Made by a program: the position numbers and the translations under genes. Shown in pieces: positions 35,013-44,274 of a DNA stretch of 64,000 nt. Positions within the stretch are counted from its first letter, which is position 1. Each line of letters opens with the position of its first letter. The notes below the pieces were generated by a model. The model did not search any database. It had not been told where the DNA came from and saw nothing but the letters and a program-made list of their open reading frames with translations. This DNA is from CAYFPX01 sp964519895 (lineage in GTDB: Bacteria; Myxococcota_A; UBA796; CAJQPC01): assembly GCA_964519895.1 (NCBI GenBank), contig CAZFLE010000012.1, positions 33,176-97,175 of the forward strand, written 5' to 3'.

Positions 35013-36739
35013 GGGCTCGCCGGGTCCGAGAGGCGCCGGGCTCGGGCCACACGGGCCCGAGTGGCGGCGCGCCCCAGGTCCCCGCCCTGCCGCTCGGCAA
35101 AGGTCTTCAGGATCTCGTCGACCCGGTCGGCGTCGAGTGCGGCCAGGCCGGGCAGGGCCACCCAGGGCAGCTGGTCTTCGCCGGCCTTGGACAGGCGCAG
35201 GCGGCCCCGGGGGCGCACCCACTCCGTGAAGAGCTCCAAGGCCCGGCGGGGGTCGATGGCCGCCAGGGTCTCCCCCAGGACCTGGGCCAGGTCGTCGGAG
35301 AACCCAGACGCCGCCCGGCGCTCGACCAGGGCTCGGACGGACTGGAAGCTGGCGTTGTCCTTGAAGCCGCCCAGGGTGCGACCGGCGGTCTGACGGACCT
35401 GGGAAGAGGGGTCGTCGAAGAGCTTTAGCAGCAGGTTGCGGGCGGTCGAGCCCTGGCTGGAGCGCCCGATGATGTGGATGCACTCGACCTGGATGTCCGG
35501 CGCAGCGACGATGGCCAGCTCGACCACCAGCCGCCGCGCGGCTTCGGGTGCGCCCTGGCTCAGGGCGCGCAACAGGTCGGCGCCCCCGTGGCCCGGGTCG
35601 GTGCGGATCCGCTGCATCAGCTCGGCCTGGCGATCCGCCACCCAGGGCTCCAGCGCCTGACGCAGGACCCGCCGCAGGTGCGCGCTGTGCTCGGCGTGCA
35701 TCAGGTCCATCAGCACCTGGGGCACGTCGCCAGGCAGGCTCGCCAGCAGCTCGTGCAGCACCGCTGGAAGCTGTTCCTGCTCGGGCGGCACCGAGCGCAC
35801 CAGCCGGGAGATGCTGCCGGCGTCGCCGTACTCCGACACCAGGCGGGCCAGCTCGGGCTGTCCCGGCAGTCCCGCGGGCACCTGGGTGACCAGGTTGCGC
35901 AGCTCCACGAGACCGCGCACTTCGCCCTCGGTGAGGAGGAAGTCGCGGATCTCCTCGATCAGGTCCAAGGCGTCTGGGATGGCCAGCCCGCCGGGGGGTT
36001 CGGCCTGGGCCTGGGTCAGGGTCAGGGCGACCAGGCTCAGGCAGTCCAGCGTGACCCGGCGGGCACTGGCCTCGGCGGCGGCGCGGGCCTTGAGCTCGGC
36101 GGGCACCGGCACAAAGGAGACCTTCTTGCGCTTGCCGAGCCGCGTCGGGGGCAGATCGAAGTCCCGGGGCACCACGACCCGGGCCAGGGCCTGCTCCAGG
36201 ATCAGCTCGTCGCTGCGCGCCGGGTCGCCTGGCTGTTCTTCGTCGTCGCTCACGAAGCCCTGGACGGCGGTGATCTCGATGGCCTCGAAGTCCGCCCGCC
36301 GGAGCAGGGTGACCATGTCGTCTTCCTGCTGGCGGAGGCCGGTGTAGCGGACGGACAGGACCTCGAGCAGTGCGACCAGGTCCTCCCACTCGACCCGGCC
36401 TCGGATCAACAGCCGTCGCACGCCGTCGCGGTAGAGCCGGAACGCCAGGGACCGCTCCCGGTCGGCTTCGCGGTAGATGACCTCGCCCTCCTTGCCCAGG
36501 CGGATCGCGTCCGCCGCGATGCTCAGGTCCAGATCGCCGAACCGGTGGCAGTAGTCGTCGAATGCCAGCCGGAGTTCCTCGAGGAAGCGCGTGACCGCCT
36601 CGTTGTGGGCGTCGTAGAAGAGGAAGCTGCGAGCGGCCCGAACCAGGCTGCGCACGCCGTGGTTTGCAGCCCGCGCCTGCTCGGTGCCGCCCAGCTGCTG
36701 GCCGCCTTCGCGTTCTGCGACGTCCCTGTGCTCGCTCAC
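35009..36739 (-). CDS. HEAT-repeat protein partnered with HD-domain protein
   Basis: 576 aa. N-terminal residues about 30-60 (SFLFYDAHNEAVTRFLEEL) match the corresponding part of the downstream HD protein, so the two may share a dimerisation module. The C-terminal half has HEAT-like helices ('LLLKLFDDPSSQVRQTAGRTLGGF'). It contains no enzymatic motif. It is translationally coupled to the HD gene and is probably its structural partner. Confidence 0.8.
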   Translation of the reverse strand: MSEHRDVAEREGGQQLGGTEQARAANHGVRSLVRAARSFLFYDAHNEAVTRFLEELRLAFDDYCHRFGDLDLSIAADAIRLGKEGEVIYREADRERSLAFRLYRDGVRRLLIRGRVEWEDLVALLEVLSVRYTGLRQQEDDMVTLLRRADFEAIEITAVQGFVSDDEEQPGDPARSDELILEQALARVVVPRDFDLPPTRLGKRKKVSFVPVPAELKARAAAEASARRVTLDCLSLVALTLTQAQAEPPGGLAIPDALDLIEEIRDFLLTEGEVRGLVELRNLVTQVPAGLPGQPELARLVSEYGDAGSISRLVRSVPPEQEQLPAVLHELLASLPGDVPQVLMDLMHAEHSAHLRRVLRQALEPWVADRQAELMQRIRTDPGHGGADLLRALSQGAPEAARRLVVELAIVAAPDIQVECIHIIGRSSQGSTARNLLLKLFDDPSSQVRQTAGRTLGGFKDNASFQSVRALVERRAASGFSDDLAQVLGETLAAIDPRRALELFTEWVRPRGRLRLSKAGEDQLPWVALPGLAALDADRVDEILKTFAERQGGDLGRAATRARVARARRLSDPASP

Positions 36740-36767
36740 CGGTCCCCATCCACGGCCAGAGGCCCGC

Positions 36768-36773
36768 TATAGT
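36768..36773 (+). promoter_or_regulatory. -10-like TATAGT between HEAT and PKS genes
   Basis: TATAGT lies 10 bp before the ATG of the type III PKS in the 44-bp divergent gap. On the other strand the same spot reads TACTAT, which could serve the HEAT gene. Confidence 0.4.
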
Positions 36774-36783
36774 AGACGAGACG

Positions 36784-37842
36784 ATGATCGACGTGAGACC
36801 GCGGATCCTCTCGGTCGGGACAGCAAACCCGCCCACCAGGTTCCTCCAGGAGTCCTTGCCGGAGCTGTTCCAAGTGGACGATCCGCGCCTGGCAGGGCTG
36901 TTCCACTCGTCGCACATCCTGTCCCGCCACCTGTACCTGCCGGAGCCCGGGCCCGACGGCGTGCCCGACGAGACCCAGGGCGAGCTGCTGGCCAAGCACC
37001 TGCGCGGCGCCCTGGAGATCGGTCCCCAGGCCGTGGAGCGCTGCCTGGAACCCCTGGGGCTGACGGTCCAGGACATCGACTACCTGTGCGTGATCACCAC
37101 CACGGGCTTCATGGCCCCGGGTCTCACCGCGCACCTGATGAAGCACATGGGCTTCCGCGAGGACTGCTCCCGGGTCGACGTGGTGGGCATGGGCTGCAAC
37201 GCGGCGCTCAACGGGCTGAACCCGTTGGCGTCCTGGTCGGCGGCCAACCCGGGCAAGAACGCCCTGATGGTCTGCGTCGAGGTCTGCTCGGCGGCCTACG
37301 TCTTCGACATGACCTTCCGCACGGCGATCGTGAACAGCCTCTTCGGCGACGGGGCCGCCGCGGCCCTGGTGCGCAGCGAAGCGTCGGATGCCCCCCGCTT
37401 CGCCCCATCCATCCTGGGCTTCAACTCCCAGATCGTGCTTCCGGCCATCGGGGCCATGCGCTTCGACTGGGACGACTCCGCTGGCAAGTTCAGCTTCTTC
37501 CTGGACCGGGACATCCCGTACGTGGTCGGGCAGTACGCCGAGCGGCCGGTCGACCGCCTGCTCAGCGCCCACGGCCTGCGCCGCCGCCACATCAAGCACT
37601 GGCTCGTGCACTCCGGCGGCAAAAAGGTGATCGACGCGATCCAATACAACGTCGGCATCACCGAGCACGACGTGCGCCACACGGTCAGCGTGCTGCGCGA
37701 CTTCGGCAACCTGTCGTCGGCGTCGGTGCTCTTTTCCTACCGCCGACTGCTCGACGAAGGCCTCGTCGAGCGCGGCGACTATGCGGTCTGGATGACGATG
37801 GGCCCCGGCTCGACCATCGAGACCTGCCTCACCCGCTGGTGA
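36784..37842 (+). CDS. Type III polyketide synthase, DpgA-like
   Basis: 352 aa from ATG 36784. The chalcone-synthase catalytic triad is complete: C138 in VGMGCNAALNG, H276 in WLVHSGGKK and N309 in FGNLSSAS, followed by the family C-terminal MGPGSTIETCL loop. The divergence from plant-type and Streptomyces RppA forms, and the enoyl-CoA hydratase partner, suggest the DpgA branch (3,5-dihydroxyphenylacetyl-CoA synthesis from malonyl-CoA). It is the first gene of a three-gene unit (4 bp to the next). The true product is not known. Confidence 0.85.
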   Translation: MIDVRPRILSVGTANPPTRFLQESLPELFQVDDPRLAGLFHSSHILSRHLYLPEPGPDGVPDETQGELLAKHLRGALEIGPQAVERCLEPLGLTVQDIDYLCVITTTGFMAPGLTAHLMKHMGFREDCSRVDVVGMGCNAALNGLNPLASWSAANPGKNALMVCVEVCSAAYVFDMTFRTAIVNSLFGDGAAAALVRSEASDAPRFAPSILGFNSQIVLPAIGAMRFDWDDSAGKFSFFLDRDIPYVVGQYAERPVDRLLSAHGLRRRHIKHWLVHSGGKKVIDAIQYNVGITEHDVRHTVSVLRDFGNLSSASVLFSYRRLLDEGLVERGDYAVWMTMGPGSTIETCLTRW

Positions 37843-37846
37843 TCCC

Positions 37847-38590
37847 ATGACTGGAACCGAGACCCTGACTCTGACCCAGGCCGACGGCATCGCCACCGTC
37901 ACCCTGACCCGACCGAGCATCAACGTGCGCCAGCTCAAGGAGCTGACCGCGGTCTGCGACGAGCTCGAAGACAACTCCGACGCGCGGGTCGTGGTCTTCC
38001 GAGGCGCCAAAGGGGTCTTCTCCGACGGCATCGACTTCGGAGAATTCCACCCGGACCAGGCCCTGGACATCCACGGCTTCAACAAGTGGGAGAAGCTCTG
38101 CACGCGCCTGGAGCGCCTGCCCAAGGCCACCATCGCCCTGGTGGACGGGCCGGCCGTGGGCGGGGGACTGCAGATCGCGTTGGTCTGCGATCTGCGGCTG
38201 GCCACGCCGGCTTCGACCTTTCAGGCGCCCGAGGCCCACCTGGGCTTCCTGCCGGGCATGGCCACGTTCCGGCTGGCCAAGTACATCGGGCTCGGGCACG
38301 CCAAGCGCTTCCTGTTGACCTGTGAGGTGCTGGGCGCTGCCCGCGCGGCCGAGCTGGGCATGATCGACCGGGTCGTCGACGATCTGGACGCCGGGCTGGC
38401 ACAGGCTGTCGCGTCCCTTGGGCCCAACCACAGCGTGGCCGTCACGCTGACCCGTCGGCTGCTGAACGAGAGCTACGGCAACAGCTGGGAGAACGCGATC
38501 GGCCACTTCCTCGCCGCCCAGCACCGGGCCATCTCCCAGGACACCTTCCTGCAGACCCTGCGGCAGCACCGGGACGACGCTGACTCGTGA
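37847..38590 (+). CDS. Enoyl-CoA hydratase-like partner of DpgA-like PKS
   Basis: 247 aa crotonase-fold protein: 'VVVFRGAKGVFSDGIDF' oxyanion strand, 'ALVDGPAVGGGLQIALVCDLRLA', and 'APEAHLGFLPGMAT'. It resembles the DpgB/DpgD helpers that accompany DpgA and assist cyclisation or dehydration of the polyketide. The start follows the PKS stop by 4 bp, and the stop overlaps the next GTG. Confidence 0.85.
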   Translation: MTGTETLTLTQADGIATVTLTRPSINVRQLKELTAVCDELEDNSDARVVVFRGAKGVFSDGIDFGEFHPDQALDIHGFNKWEKLCTRLERLPKATIALVDGPAVGGGLQIALVCDLRLATPASTFQAPEAHLGFLPGMATFRLAKYIGLGHAKRFLLTCEVLGAARAAELGMIDRVVDDLDAGLAQAVASLGPNHSVAVTLTRRLLNESYGNSWENAIGHFLAAQHRAISQDTFLQTLRQHRDDADS

Positions 38591-39306
38591 GCGCCCCCAC
38601 ACCTGCCGCCTCGCCGCGGCCCTTCGCTCTCGACGCCCAGGTCTGCAGCGGCATCCGGCCCATGCAGAACCGCGACGCCGCCCGGGTCGCGGAGCTGCAC
38701 CACGCGGCGATGGGCAGCTCGCTGTGGGCGCGGCTCGGGCTGCCCTTTTTGACCGAGCTGTACAAGGGGCTGATCGACTCGCCGCACTTCCTGGGCTTCG
38801 TGTTCGAGGAGGCCGGAGACGAAGCGGGGGACGTGGGGGTCATTCGCGGCTTCATCGCCGGCTCCACCGACGCATCCCGGATGATGTCCGAGGTCTTCAA
38901 GAGCCGCTTCCTGGTCCTGGGAGCGGTGGCGGTGCCGGGGGTGATGCGGCAGCCTTCGGTCTTGAAGAAGCTGGCCCAGACGGCCCGCTACTTCGCCGTG
39001 AGCGACGACGACGACCTGGACGTGCCCGCCGAGTCGCTGTTCTGCAGCTTCGAGCCCCAGCTGCGAGGCCGGCGCATCAGCGGCCACGTGAACAAGTACC
39101 TGTTCGACGATCTGCTGGCGCGGGGCCATCGCTTCGTCAAGGTCACCACCGAGACCGACAACGAGGGGGCCAATCGCCAGCTCCTGTCCTGGGGCTTCGA
39201 GGACCGCGGGCGCTTCAGCTTCTACGGCAAGGAGATGGTCCGCTACGTGCTGGACCTGGACGCCAGCGCCCGGGTCGACGCCGTGAGCCGCCACCCGGCC
39301 GTCTGA
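38587..39306 (+). CDS. GNAT-like acetyltransferase
   Basis: 239 aa from GTG 38587 (GTGA overlap). N-terminal 'IRPMQNRDAARVAELHHAAMG' and C-terminal 'VKVTTETDNEGANRQLLSWGF' fit the GNAT fold; the middle carries an insert of about 50 residues. It may acylate or deacylate the product of the two upstream genes; by position it is part of the same pathway. Confidence 0.75.
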   Translation: MSAPTPAASPRPFALDAQVCSGIRPMQNRDAARVAELHHAAMGSSLWARLGLPFLTELYKGLIDSPHFLGFVFEEAGDEAGDVGVIRGFIAGSTDASRMMSEVFKSRFLVLGAVAVPGVMRQPSVLKKLAQTARYFAVSDDDDLDVPAESLFCSFEPQLRGRRISGHVNKYLFDDLLARGHRFVKVTTETDNEGANRQLLSWGFEDRGRFSFYGKEMVRYVLDLDASARVDAVSRHPAV

Positions 39307-39320
39307 GACAGGGGATCGGA

Positions 39321-39326
39321 TAGGGT
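39321..39326 (+). promoter_or_regulatory. -10-like TAGGGT
   Basis: TAGGGT in the short gap after the GNAT gene, 27 bp ahead of the membrane-protein ATG, which has its own GGAG site. Confidence 0.3.
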
Positions 39327-39353
39327 CTCGGCGTTGAGAGCCTGGAGAGCCCC

Positions 39354-40328
39354 ATGTCCGCAGACGTTGCCTTTGACCCGGGCACCGGCATCGAGCATGG
39401 GCTCGAGGCGATCCGCCGGATCCCGATCCAGCTGTGGCTGGGCGGGGGGATCCTGACCTTCACGGACTCGGGCGGCAGCGGCTGCAGCAGTGCCGTGAAC
39501 CCGGCCCAGCTCATCGAGCTGATGGAGGCGGGCGGTACCGAGGGCTGGGACGGCGGGGGCTTCGACTACGACTTCACGATGGGCCTCGAGGGCATCCGCC
39601 AGGCCAGCTTCCTCCAGGAGGACCCCCTGGGGCTGCTGGGACTGGGGGTGGCGGCACTGTTCGGCATGATGTGCTGCTTCCTGGGCATCGGGCTGGTGCT
39701 GTTCGGCCTGCGCTGCTTCCTGATGCCCGGCTGGTACCGCCTGCACCAGGAGTGCCTGCGCACGGGCGACGGGGAATTCTCTACCCTCTTCAGCGGCCAG
39801 GACCTGTTCCTCAAGATGCTCCTGTGGCACCTGCTCAAGGCCCTGATCCTGGGCGGGGTCACCCTGGTGTGCCTGACTCCCGCCGCCCTGTTGGGGGTCG
39901 CGGCCTTTGTGCTGGAGAGCGTGCCGGTGGGGGTGGTGGCCGTCTGCCTGGCTGTGCTGCTCAGCCTGATCGTCTCGCTCTACGTGCGTCCGGGGCTCGC
40001 CTTCGGGGCCGAGGCGATCACCTTTGACGGCCTGGGCGTCATGGACGGCCTGGCCCGGTCGTGGGACCTGGCCCGCGGCCTGCGCATGCAGATGATCCTC
40101 TTCTTCGTGGTCATGGGGCTGGTGAACGCGGCGGCTTTTGTGGTCGGGCTCTGCGCCTGCGGGGTCGGCGTCTTCGTCACTGCGCCCCTGGCCCGGGGCG
40201 GCACAGATCTGGCTGCCACCCGGGCCTACCTGATCCTGACCCGGGGGGTCACGGTGGCCGACGACTGGACCCTGCTGTCTCCGGGTGGCCCCGACGGGCC
40301 TGGGCCGGTTGCTCCCGCGCCCGGATGA
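39354..40328 (+). CDS. Multi-span membrane protein of unknown function
   Basis: 324 aa. An extracytoplasmic-looking N-terminal stretch (to about 95) with Gly/Asp residues is followed by a hydrophobic segment at about 97-120, then further spans about 165-185, 190-215 and 245-275, and a Pro/Gly tail. 'GGVTLVCLTPAALLGV' and 'RPGLAFGAEAITFDGLGVMDGLARSW' recall the DUF975/glycerophosphodiesterase-type membrane domain. RBS GGAG is present. The role is unknown. Confidence 0.7.
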   Translation: MSADVAFDPGTGIEHGLEAIRRIPIQLWLGGGILTFTDSGGSGCSSAVNPAQLIELMEAGGTEGWDGGGFDYDFTMGLEGIRQASFLQEDPLGLLGLGVAALFGMMCCFLGIGLVLFGLRCFLMPGWYRLHQECLRTGDGEFSTLFSGQDLFLKMLLWHLLKALILGGVTLVCLTPAALLGVAAFVLESVPVGVVAVCLAVLLSLIVSLYVRPGLAFGAEAITFDGLGVMDGLARSWDLARGLRMQMILFFVVMGLVNAAAFVVGLCACGVGVFVTAPLARGGTDLAATRAYLILTRGVTVADDWTLLSPGGPDGPGPVAPAPG

Positions 40329-40363
40329 GTGGAAGGCGCTGGCCGTCGGCGCCGGGCCTCGGA

Positions 40364-40369
40364 TAGACT
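40364..40369 (+). promoter_or_regulatory. -10-like TAGACT
   Basis: TAGACT, 25 bp before the GTG of the MopE/FG-GAP lipoprotein, with a CTGGAGG ribosome site between. Confidence 0.4.
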
Positions 40370-40394
40370 GCCGCCCTTGCCGCCTGGAGGCGAC

Positions 40395-42644
40395 GTGCGC
40401 CCGCTCCCCATCCTCCTCTCGACTTCTGCCCTGTTCGTGCTGTCCGCCTGTGGCGACAACATCACCGGGGGCAACACCGATCCGGTCCTCGACGAAGGCG
40501 TGCCCAACATCGTGCTCACCGAGACCGACCTGGACCTGGGCGTGGCGGACAACCTGGGCGAGCTGCTCAGCCAGCAGCTGATCATCCAGAACACGGGCAC
40601 CGCGGATCTGGCCATCACCGAGGTGCTGGTCGACGCGCCCTTTGCCACCGCCCTGACCAGCCTGACCGTGTCCGCGGGCTCCAGCGCCAGCCTGGGCGTG
40701 TTCCTGACCCCCGACACCTATGGCGAGAGCGGCGCGACCCTGTCCATCACCAGCGACGATCCCGACGAGCCGATGGTCGAGGTCGAGCTGGTGGGCAGCG
40801 TGCTCGTCGACGTGGACGGCGACGGGTACGACCGGCCCGAGGCCGACGGCGCCGACTGCGACGACAGCGACGCCGGCGTGAACCCGGACGCCCAGGAGGT
40901 CTGGTACGACGGCATCGACCAGGACTGCGACGGCGCCAACGACTACGACCAGGACGCCGACGGCTACGAGACCGACGTCTTCAACGAGGACGTGGCGACG
41001 GGCGGCGGCGACTGCAACGACGTGGTGGCCGAGATCTTCCCCGGGGCCGAGGACAGCTGGTACGACGGCGTCGACGCCGACTGCGCCGGGGACAACGACT
41101 GGGACGCCGACGGCGACGGCTATGGCATCAAGGCCCTGGACAAGGGCAACGACTGCGACGACTCCGACGCCGAGGCCTACCCGGGTGGCGTCGAGCGCCT
41201 GAACGGCAAGCTCGACGACTGCGACGGCGAGAAGGATCGGGAGATCCCGCCCCACTCCGCCGACTACCAGTGGATCGGCGACCGGACGCCCATCGGCGTG
41301 GGCTACTCGGTCGCGGCGGGCGACATGGACGGCGACGGCTTGGCCGACGTGGTGACCGGCGCACCCTGGTACGACGGCTACTACTCGGGCAGCGGCGACC
41401 CCAGCGGCAACGGCGCGGTCTACATGTGGCTGTCCGACGACTGGATCCCGGACAACGGCGACGACGTGGGCGAGGCCTACAACAGCATCCGCGGAGGCTC
41501 GAGCGAGCTGCTGGGGAGCGCGGTCGTGATGCTCGACGACTTCGACCAGGCCGAAGGGGCCGATCTGGGCATCGGCGCCCCGGGCATGAGCGGGAACGCG
41601 GGCGTGATCTACGTGATCGACGCCGTCGAAGTCGAGTCCTACGGCGACACCGCCGACGCCCACACCATCCTCGAGGGCTCCACGAGCGCCGGCTACCGGC
41701 TGGGCTCCAGCGCGGTGGACCTGGGCGACCTGGACGGCGACGGCCTCAACGAGCTGTTGGCGACCTACAACAGCTCCAGCAGCGCCACGTCGGGCTCCGT
41801 GCGCCTGATGCTGCAGTACGGAGCCGCCAGCACCGGCGGACCGGAGAACATCCAGCTGGGCAGCACCGACGCCCGGTGGGAGACCGACCGCTCCACAAAC
41901 GACGCCAAGTACGCCCTCGGCGGCAGCGGTGACCTGAACCAGGACGGCTATCTCGACTTCACCCACGGCAACCCGTCTGACTCCGCCAGCGCCTCCAGTG
42001 GCGGCGCGGTCTACGTGGTCTGGGGCAAGTCCACGCAGTACAGCGCCACCGGCGGCGACCTCCAGGAAGGCGCCACCGTGACCGCCGGCGCCTACGGCAC
42101 CGAGTCCAGCGAGGGTGCGGGCGCTCTGTCCACCATCCTGCCGGACATGAACGGCGATGGCTTCGACGAGCTGGCCTGGTGGACCTCGGGCACGACCAGC
42201 GTGCACATCGCCAGCGGCGAGCTCACCGCCACCGGCACCGCCACCGGCGACGACGCCTTCCTGACCCTGACCTACGACGAGGACTGGACCGCCACCCACA
42301 TCCGCACCCTGGGCGACTGGGACGGCGACGGCGTGGCCGAGTGGGTCCTGGGCATCGACGGGGACTCCAGCTACAGCGGCGGCACCATGCTGGTCTACCG
42401 GGGTGCCGATCTCGACGGCACCCACGACGGCGAAGACGCCTCTGCGGCCGAGCTCTACGCGGACACCGAAGACGACTACGGCGACTTCGGCTTCGCCATC
42501 CTGGCCGAGCCGGCCGATCTGGACGGCGACGGCGCGATGGACCTGGTGGTCGGTGATCCGTGGCAGGGCATCGACACCGACGGCGACGGCGAGGCCGACG
42601 ACGCGGTGGGGTCGGTGAACCTGTTCCTGAACCACGGGCTGTAG
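40395..42644 (+). CDS. Surface lipoprotein: ASH-like domain, MopE metal-binding motifs and FG-GAP repeats
   Basis: 749 aa from GTG 40395 with CTGGAGG ahead. Signal peptide and lipobox LFVLSAC. Residues about 35-135 form an ASH/choice-of-anchor beta sandwich ('IIQNTGTADLAI'). About 135-285 carry three 'DxDGDGYDxxDADCDDxDxxVNPGA' motifs of the MopE type, with Asp/Cys pairs that bind copper or calcium. From about 300, FG-GAP beta-propeller repeats ('VAAGDMDGDGLADVVTGAP', 'LGDLDGDGLNELL') complete the protein. It is an exported calcium-rich adhesion or binding protein; this architecture is common in Myxococcota. Confidence 0.88.
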   Translation: MRPLPILLSTSALFVLSACGDNITGGNTDPVLDEGVPNIVLTETDLDLGVADNLGELLSQQLIIQNTGTADLAITEVLVDAPFATALTSLTVSAGSSASLGVFLTPDTYGESGATLSITSDDPDEPMVEVELVGSVLVDVDGDGYDRPEADGADCDDSDAGVNPDAQEVWYDGIDQDCDGANDYDQDADGYETDVFNEDVATGGGDCNDVVAEIFPGAEDSWYDGVDADCAGDNDWDADGDGYGIKALDKGNDCDDSDAEAYPGGVERLNGKLDDCDGEKDREIPPHSADYQWIGDRTPIGVGYSVAAGDMDGDGLADVVTGAPWYDGYYSGSGDPSGNGAVYMWLSDDWIPDNGDDVGEAYNSIRGGSSELLGSAVVMLDDFDQAEGADLGIGAPGMSGNAGVIYVIDAVEVESYGDTADAHTILEGSTSAGYRLGSSAVDLGDLDGDGLNELLATYNSSSSATSGSVRLMLQYGAASTGGPENIQLGSTDARWETDRSTNDAKYALGGSGDLNQDGYLDFTHGNPSDSASASSGGAVYVVWGKSTQYSATGGDLQEGATVTAGAYGTESSEGAGALSTILPDMNGDGFDELAWWTSGTTSVHIASGELTATGTATGDDAFLTLTYDEDWTATHIRTLGDWDGDGVAEWVLGIDGDSSYSGGTMLVYRGADLDGTHDGEDASAAELYADTEDDYGDFGFAILAEPADLDGDGAMDLVVGDPWQGIDTDGDGEADDAVGSVNLFLNHGL

Positions 42645-42646
42645 TT

Positions 42647-42702
42647 CTTGCGGGCGCAAGGCCGCTCCAGTCGCTGCGCTCTCGCACCCGCGGCGCGGGT
42701 GC
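42647..42702. terminator. Two hairpins between convergent genes
   Basis: CTTGCG-GG-CGCAAG (42647-42660) begins 2 bp after the stop of the upstream gene, and GCACCCGC-GGC-GCGGGTGC (42684-42702) follows. Neither has a T-tract, but as perfect stems between convergent stops they may act as a two-way terminator. Confidence 0.5.
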
Positions 42703-42718
42703 CCATCTCCGACAACAC

Positions 42719-43336
42719 TCAGGGCTTTGGGATGCGGAGCCTCGTGGACACCATCAGCGAGCCGGAGAGCGCCCAGCACAGCACCAGGGGGTGGAAGGTG
42801 CCGGGGCCGAGCTTCACGCTGCCCCACCACAGGGCGTCGTGCACCGCGCCTTGGCTCCAGGCGATGCCCAGCAGGAGCACGAGCACCAGGCTCGTGGGGA
42901 TCGGCGTGCCCTCGTAGTAGGCGACCTTGCCGCTCTCGCCGGCCAGATCGTCCGCGGTGACGTTGAACCGGGCCAGGCGGCTGATGCCGCAGGACACGAA
43001 GTAGACCAGGATCAGAGCGTCCCAGATGCCGCGCATGCCCAAGGTAAAGGCCAGCACAGCCGGGGCGACGCCAAAGCTCACCGTGTCTGCGAGGGAGTCC
43101 AGGTCGCCGCCCCAGGGGGACTGGCGCCCGGTCTTACGGGCGACGGTGCCATCGGCCAGGTCCAGCAGCAGAGCCAGCGGCAGCAGCCAGAAGGCGGCGA
43201 CCAGGGTCACGTCCCGGTGCTCGTCCAGGTACAGCAGGCAGCAGAACAGGGACCCTGTGCCTGCCGCCGCGTTGGCCAGGGTGATGAAGTCGGCCGGGGC
43301 AAAGGTCCGGAACAAGGCCTTGGGTCGGTCGCTCAT
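42719..43336 (-). CDS. pssA: CDP-diacylglycerol-serine O-phosphatidyltransferase-like
   Basis: 205 aa from ATG 43336. The CDP-alcohol phosphotransferase motif is intact: D-x2-D-G-x2-A-R-x8-G-x3-D-x3-D, seen from 'DLADGTVAR' to 'GGDLDSLAD'. Several transmembrane helices surround it. It makes phosphatidylserine from CDP-diacylglycerol and serine in the inner membrane. The start overlaps the hydrolase stop (ATGA), an unusual partner for this gene. Confidence 0.85.
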   Translation of the reverse strand: MSDRPKALFRTFAPADFITLANAAAGTGSLFCCLLYLDEHRDVTLVAAFWLLPLALLLDLADGTVARKTGRQSPWGGDLDSLADTVSFGVAPAVLAFTLGMRGIWDALILVYFVSCGISRLARFNVTADDLAGESGKVAYYEGTPIPTSLVLVLLLGIAWSQGAVHDALWWGSVKLGPGTFHPLVLCWALSGSLMVSTRLRIPKP

Positions 43337-44223
43337 GTGGGCTCCCCCAGGATCGCGAGCAGCTCTTCGACGAAGCGGTCCAGGTCCTCCCGCTGCATGA
43401 AGTGGCCCCCGTCGAGCTCGATGACCGTGTAGTCCGACGAGAAGCCGGCGGTCAGCTCCTCGTAGACGCTGGGGGCGATCAGATCGGACGTGCCGGCGAA
43501 GCTCCACGTGGGCACGCTGACCGGCGCTTGCATGAAGGCCGGGACCTCTTCGGGCACGTCTCGGTAGAAGCCCAGGGCGGCGTTGAGGGTGCCTGGGGCC
43601 GCGTAGCAATTCTTGACCGGCTCGGTGTCCGTGTCCGTGTAGTCCCACTCCGGAGACCAGCGGCTGAAGAACTTCTCGACGCCGCTGTAGTCGTCGGCAG
43701 CGAAGCGGTCCTCGGCTTTGTCCCAGGTCAGACCGATGAAGTGTCGGCCGTTCCAGAAGTCGGCCAGCTTGGGCTCCCAGAAGCCGGGGTGGGGAATGGC
43801 CACGGTGACCAGCTTCTCGACCGGTGCCGGGTCTTGCAGGACCGCCGAGTAGACGCTCAGCGCCCCCCAGTCGTGGCCCACCAGAACGGCGCTGTCCTCG
43901 CCCAGGGCGGTGATCCAGGCGAGCACGTCCCGGCCCAGGGTCTCGTAGTCGAAGGCGTCCTGGCCGGGCACTTCGCTCGGGGCGTAGCCGCGCAGCCAGG
44001 GCGTCACCACGCGGAAGCCGGCCGCTGCCACGGGCTCGGCGATGTCGTCCCAGGTGAAGGGGGTGTCCGGGAAGCCGTGCACCATCAACACCAGCGGTCC
44101 GGTGCCGTGCTCGAAGTAGGCCAGCTCCAGCCCGTTCACCGAGGCGGTCTGGAAGCCGTCGGGGGGGACATGGACCCGGTCCGGCGGTTCGCCGCAGGCG
44201 AGGGAGGTCAGGAGCAGGAGCAC
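43333..44223 (-). CDS. Lipoprotein alpha/beta-hydrolase, epoxide-hydrolase-like
   Basis: 296 aa from GTG 44223 with GGAGG upstream. Lipobox LLLLTSLAC. Catalytic residues of the epoxide-hydrolase branch are seen: 'MVHGFPDTPFTWDD' oxyanion region, nucleophile Asp in 'VGHDWGALS', and a final His in 'ELDGGHFMQRED'. It should be a periplasmic or surface hydrolase, but the true substrate is unknown. It is coupled to pssA. Confidence 0.85.
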   Translation of the reverse strand: MLLLLTSLACGEPPDRVHVPPDGFQTASVNGLELAYFEHGTGPLVLMVHGFPDTPFTWDDIAEPVAAAGFRVVTPWLRGYAPSEVPGQDAFDYETLGRDVLAWITALGEDSAVLVGHDWGALSVYSAVLQDPAPVEKLVTVAIPHPGFWEPKLADFWNGRHFIGLTWDKAEDRFAADDYSGVEKFFSRWSPEWDYTDTDTEPVKNCYAAPGTLNAALGFYRDVPEEVPAFMQAPVSVPTWSFAGTSDLIAPSVYEELTAGFSSDYTVIELDGGHFMQREDLDRFVEELLAILGEPT

Positions 44224-44274
44224 GGGGCCTCCGGGACGGAGGGGACGATACCGCCCCGGAGGGTGCGGCTGGCT

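Noticed and set aside
36664..36783. Upstream extension of the DpgA-like gene to 36664
   Set aside because: It would overlap the divergent HEAT gene and shows low-complexity sequence unlike the family N-terminus.
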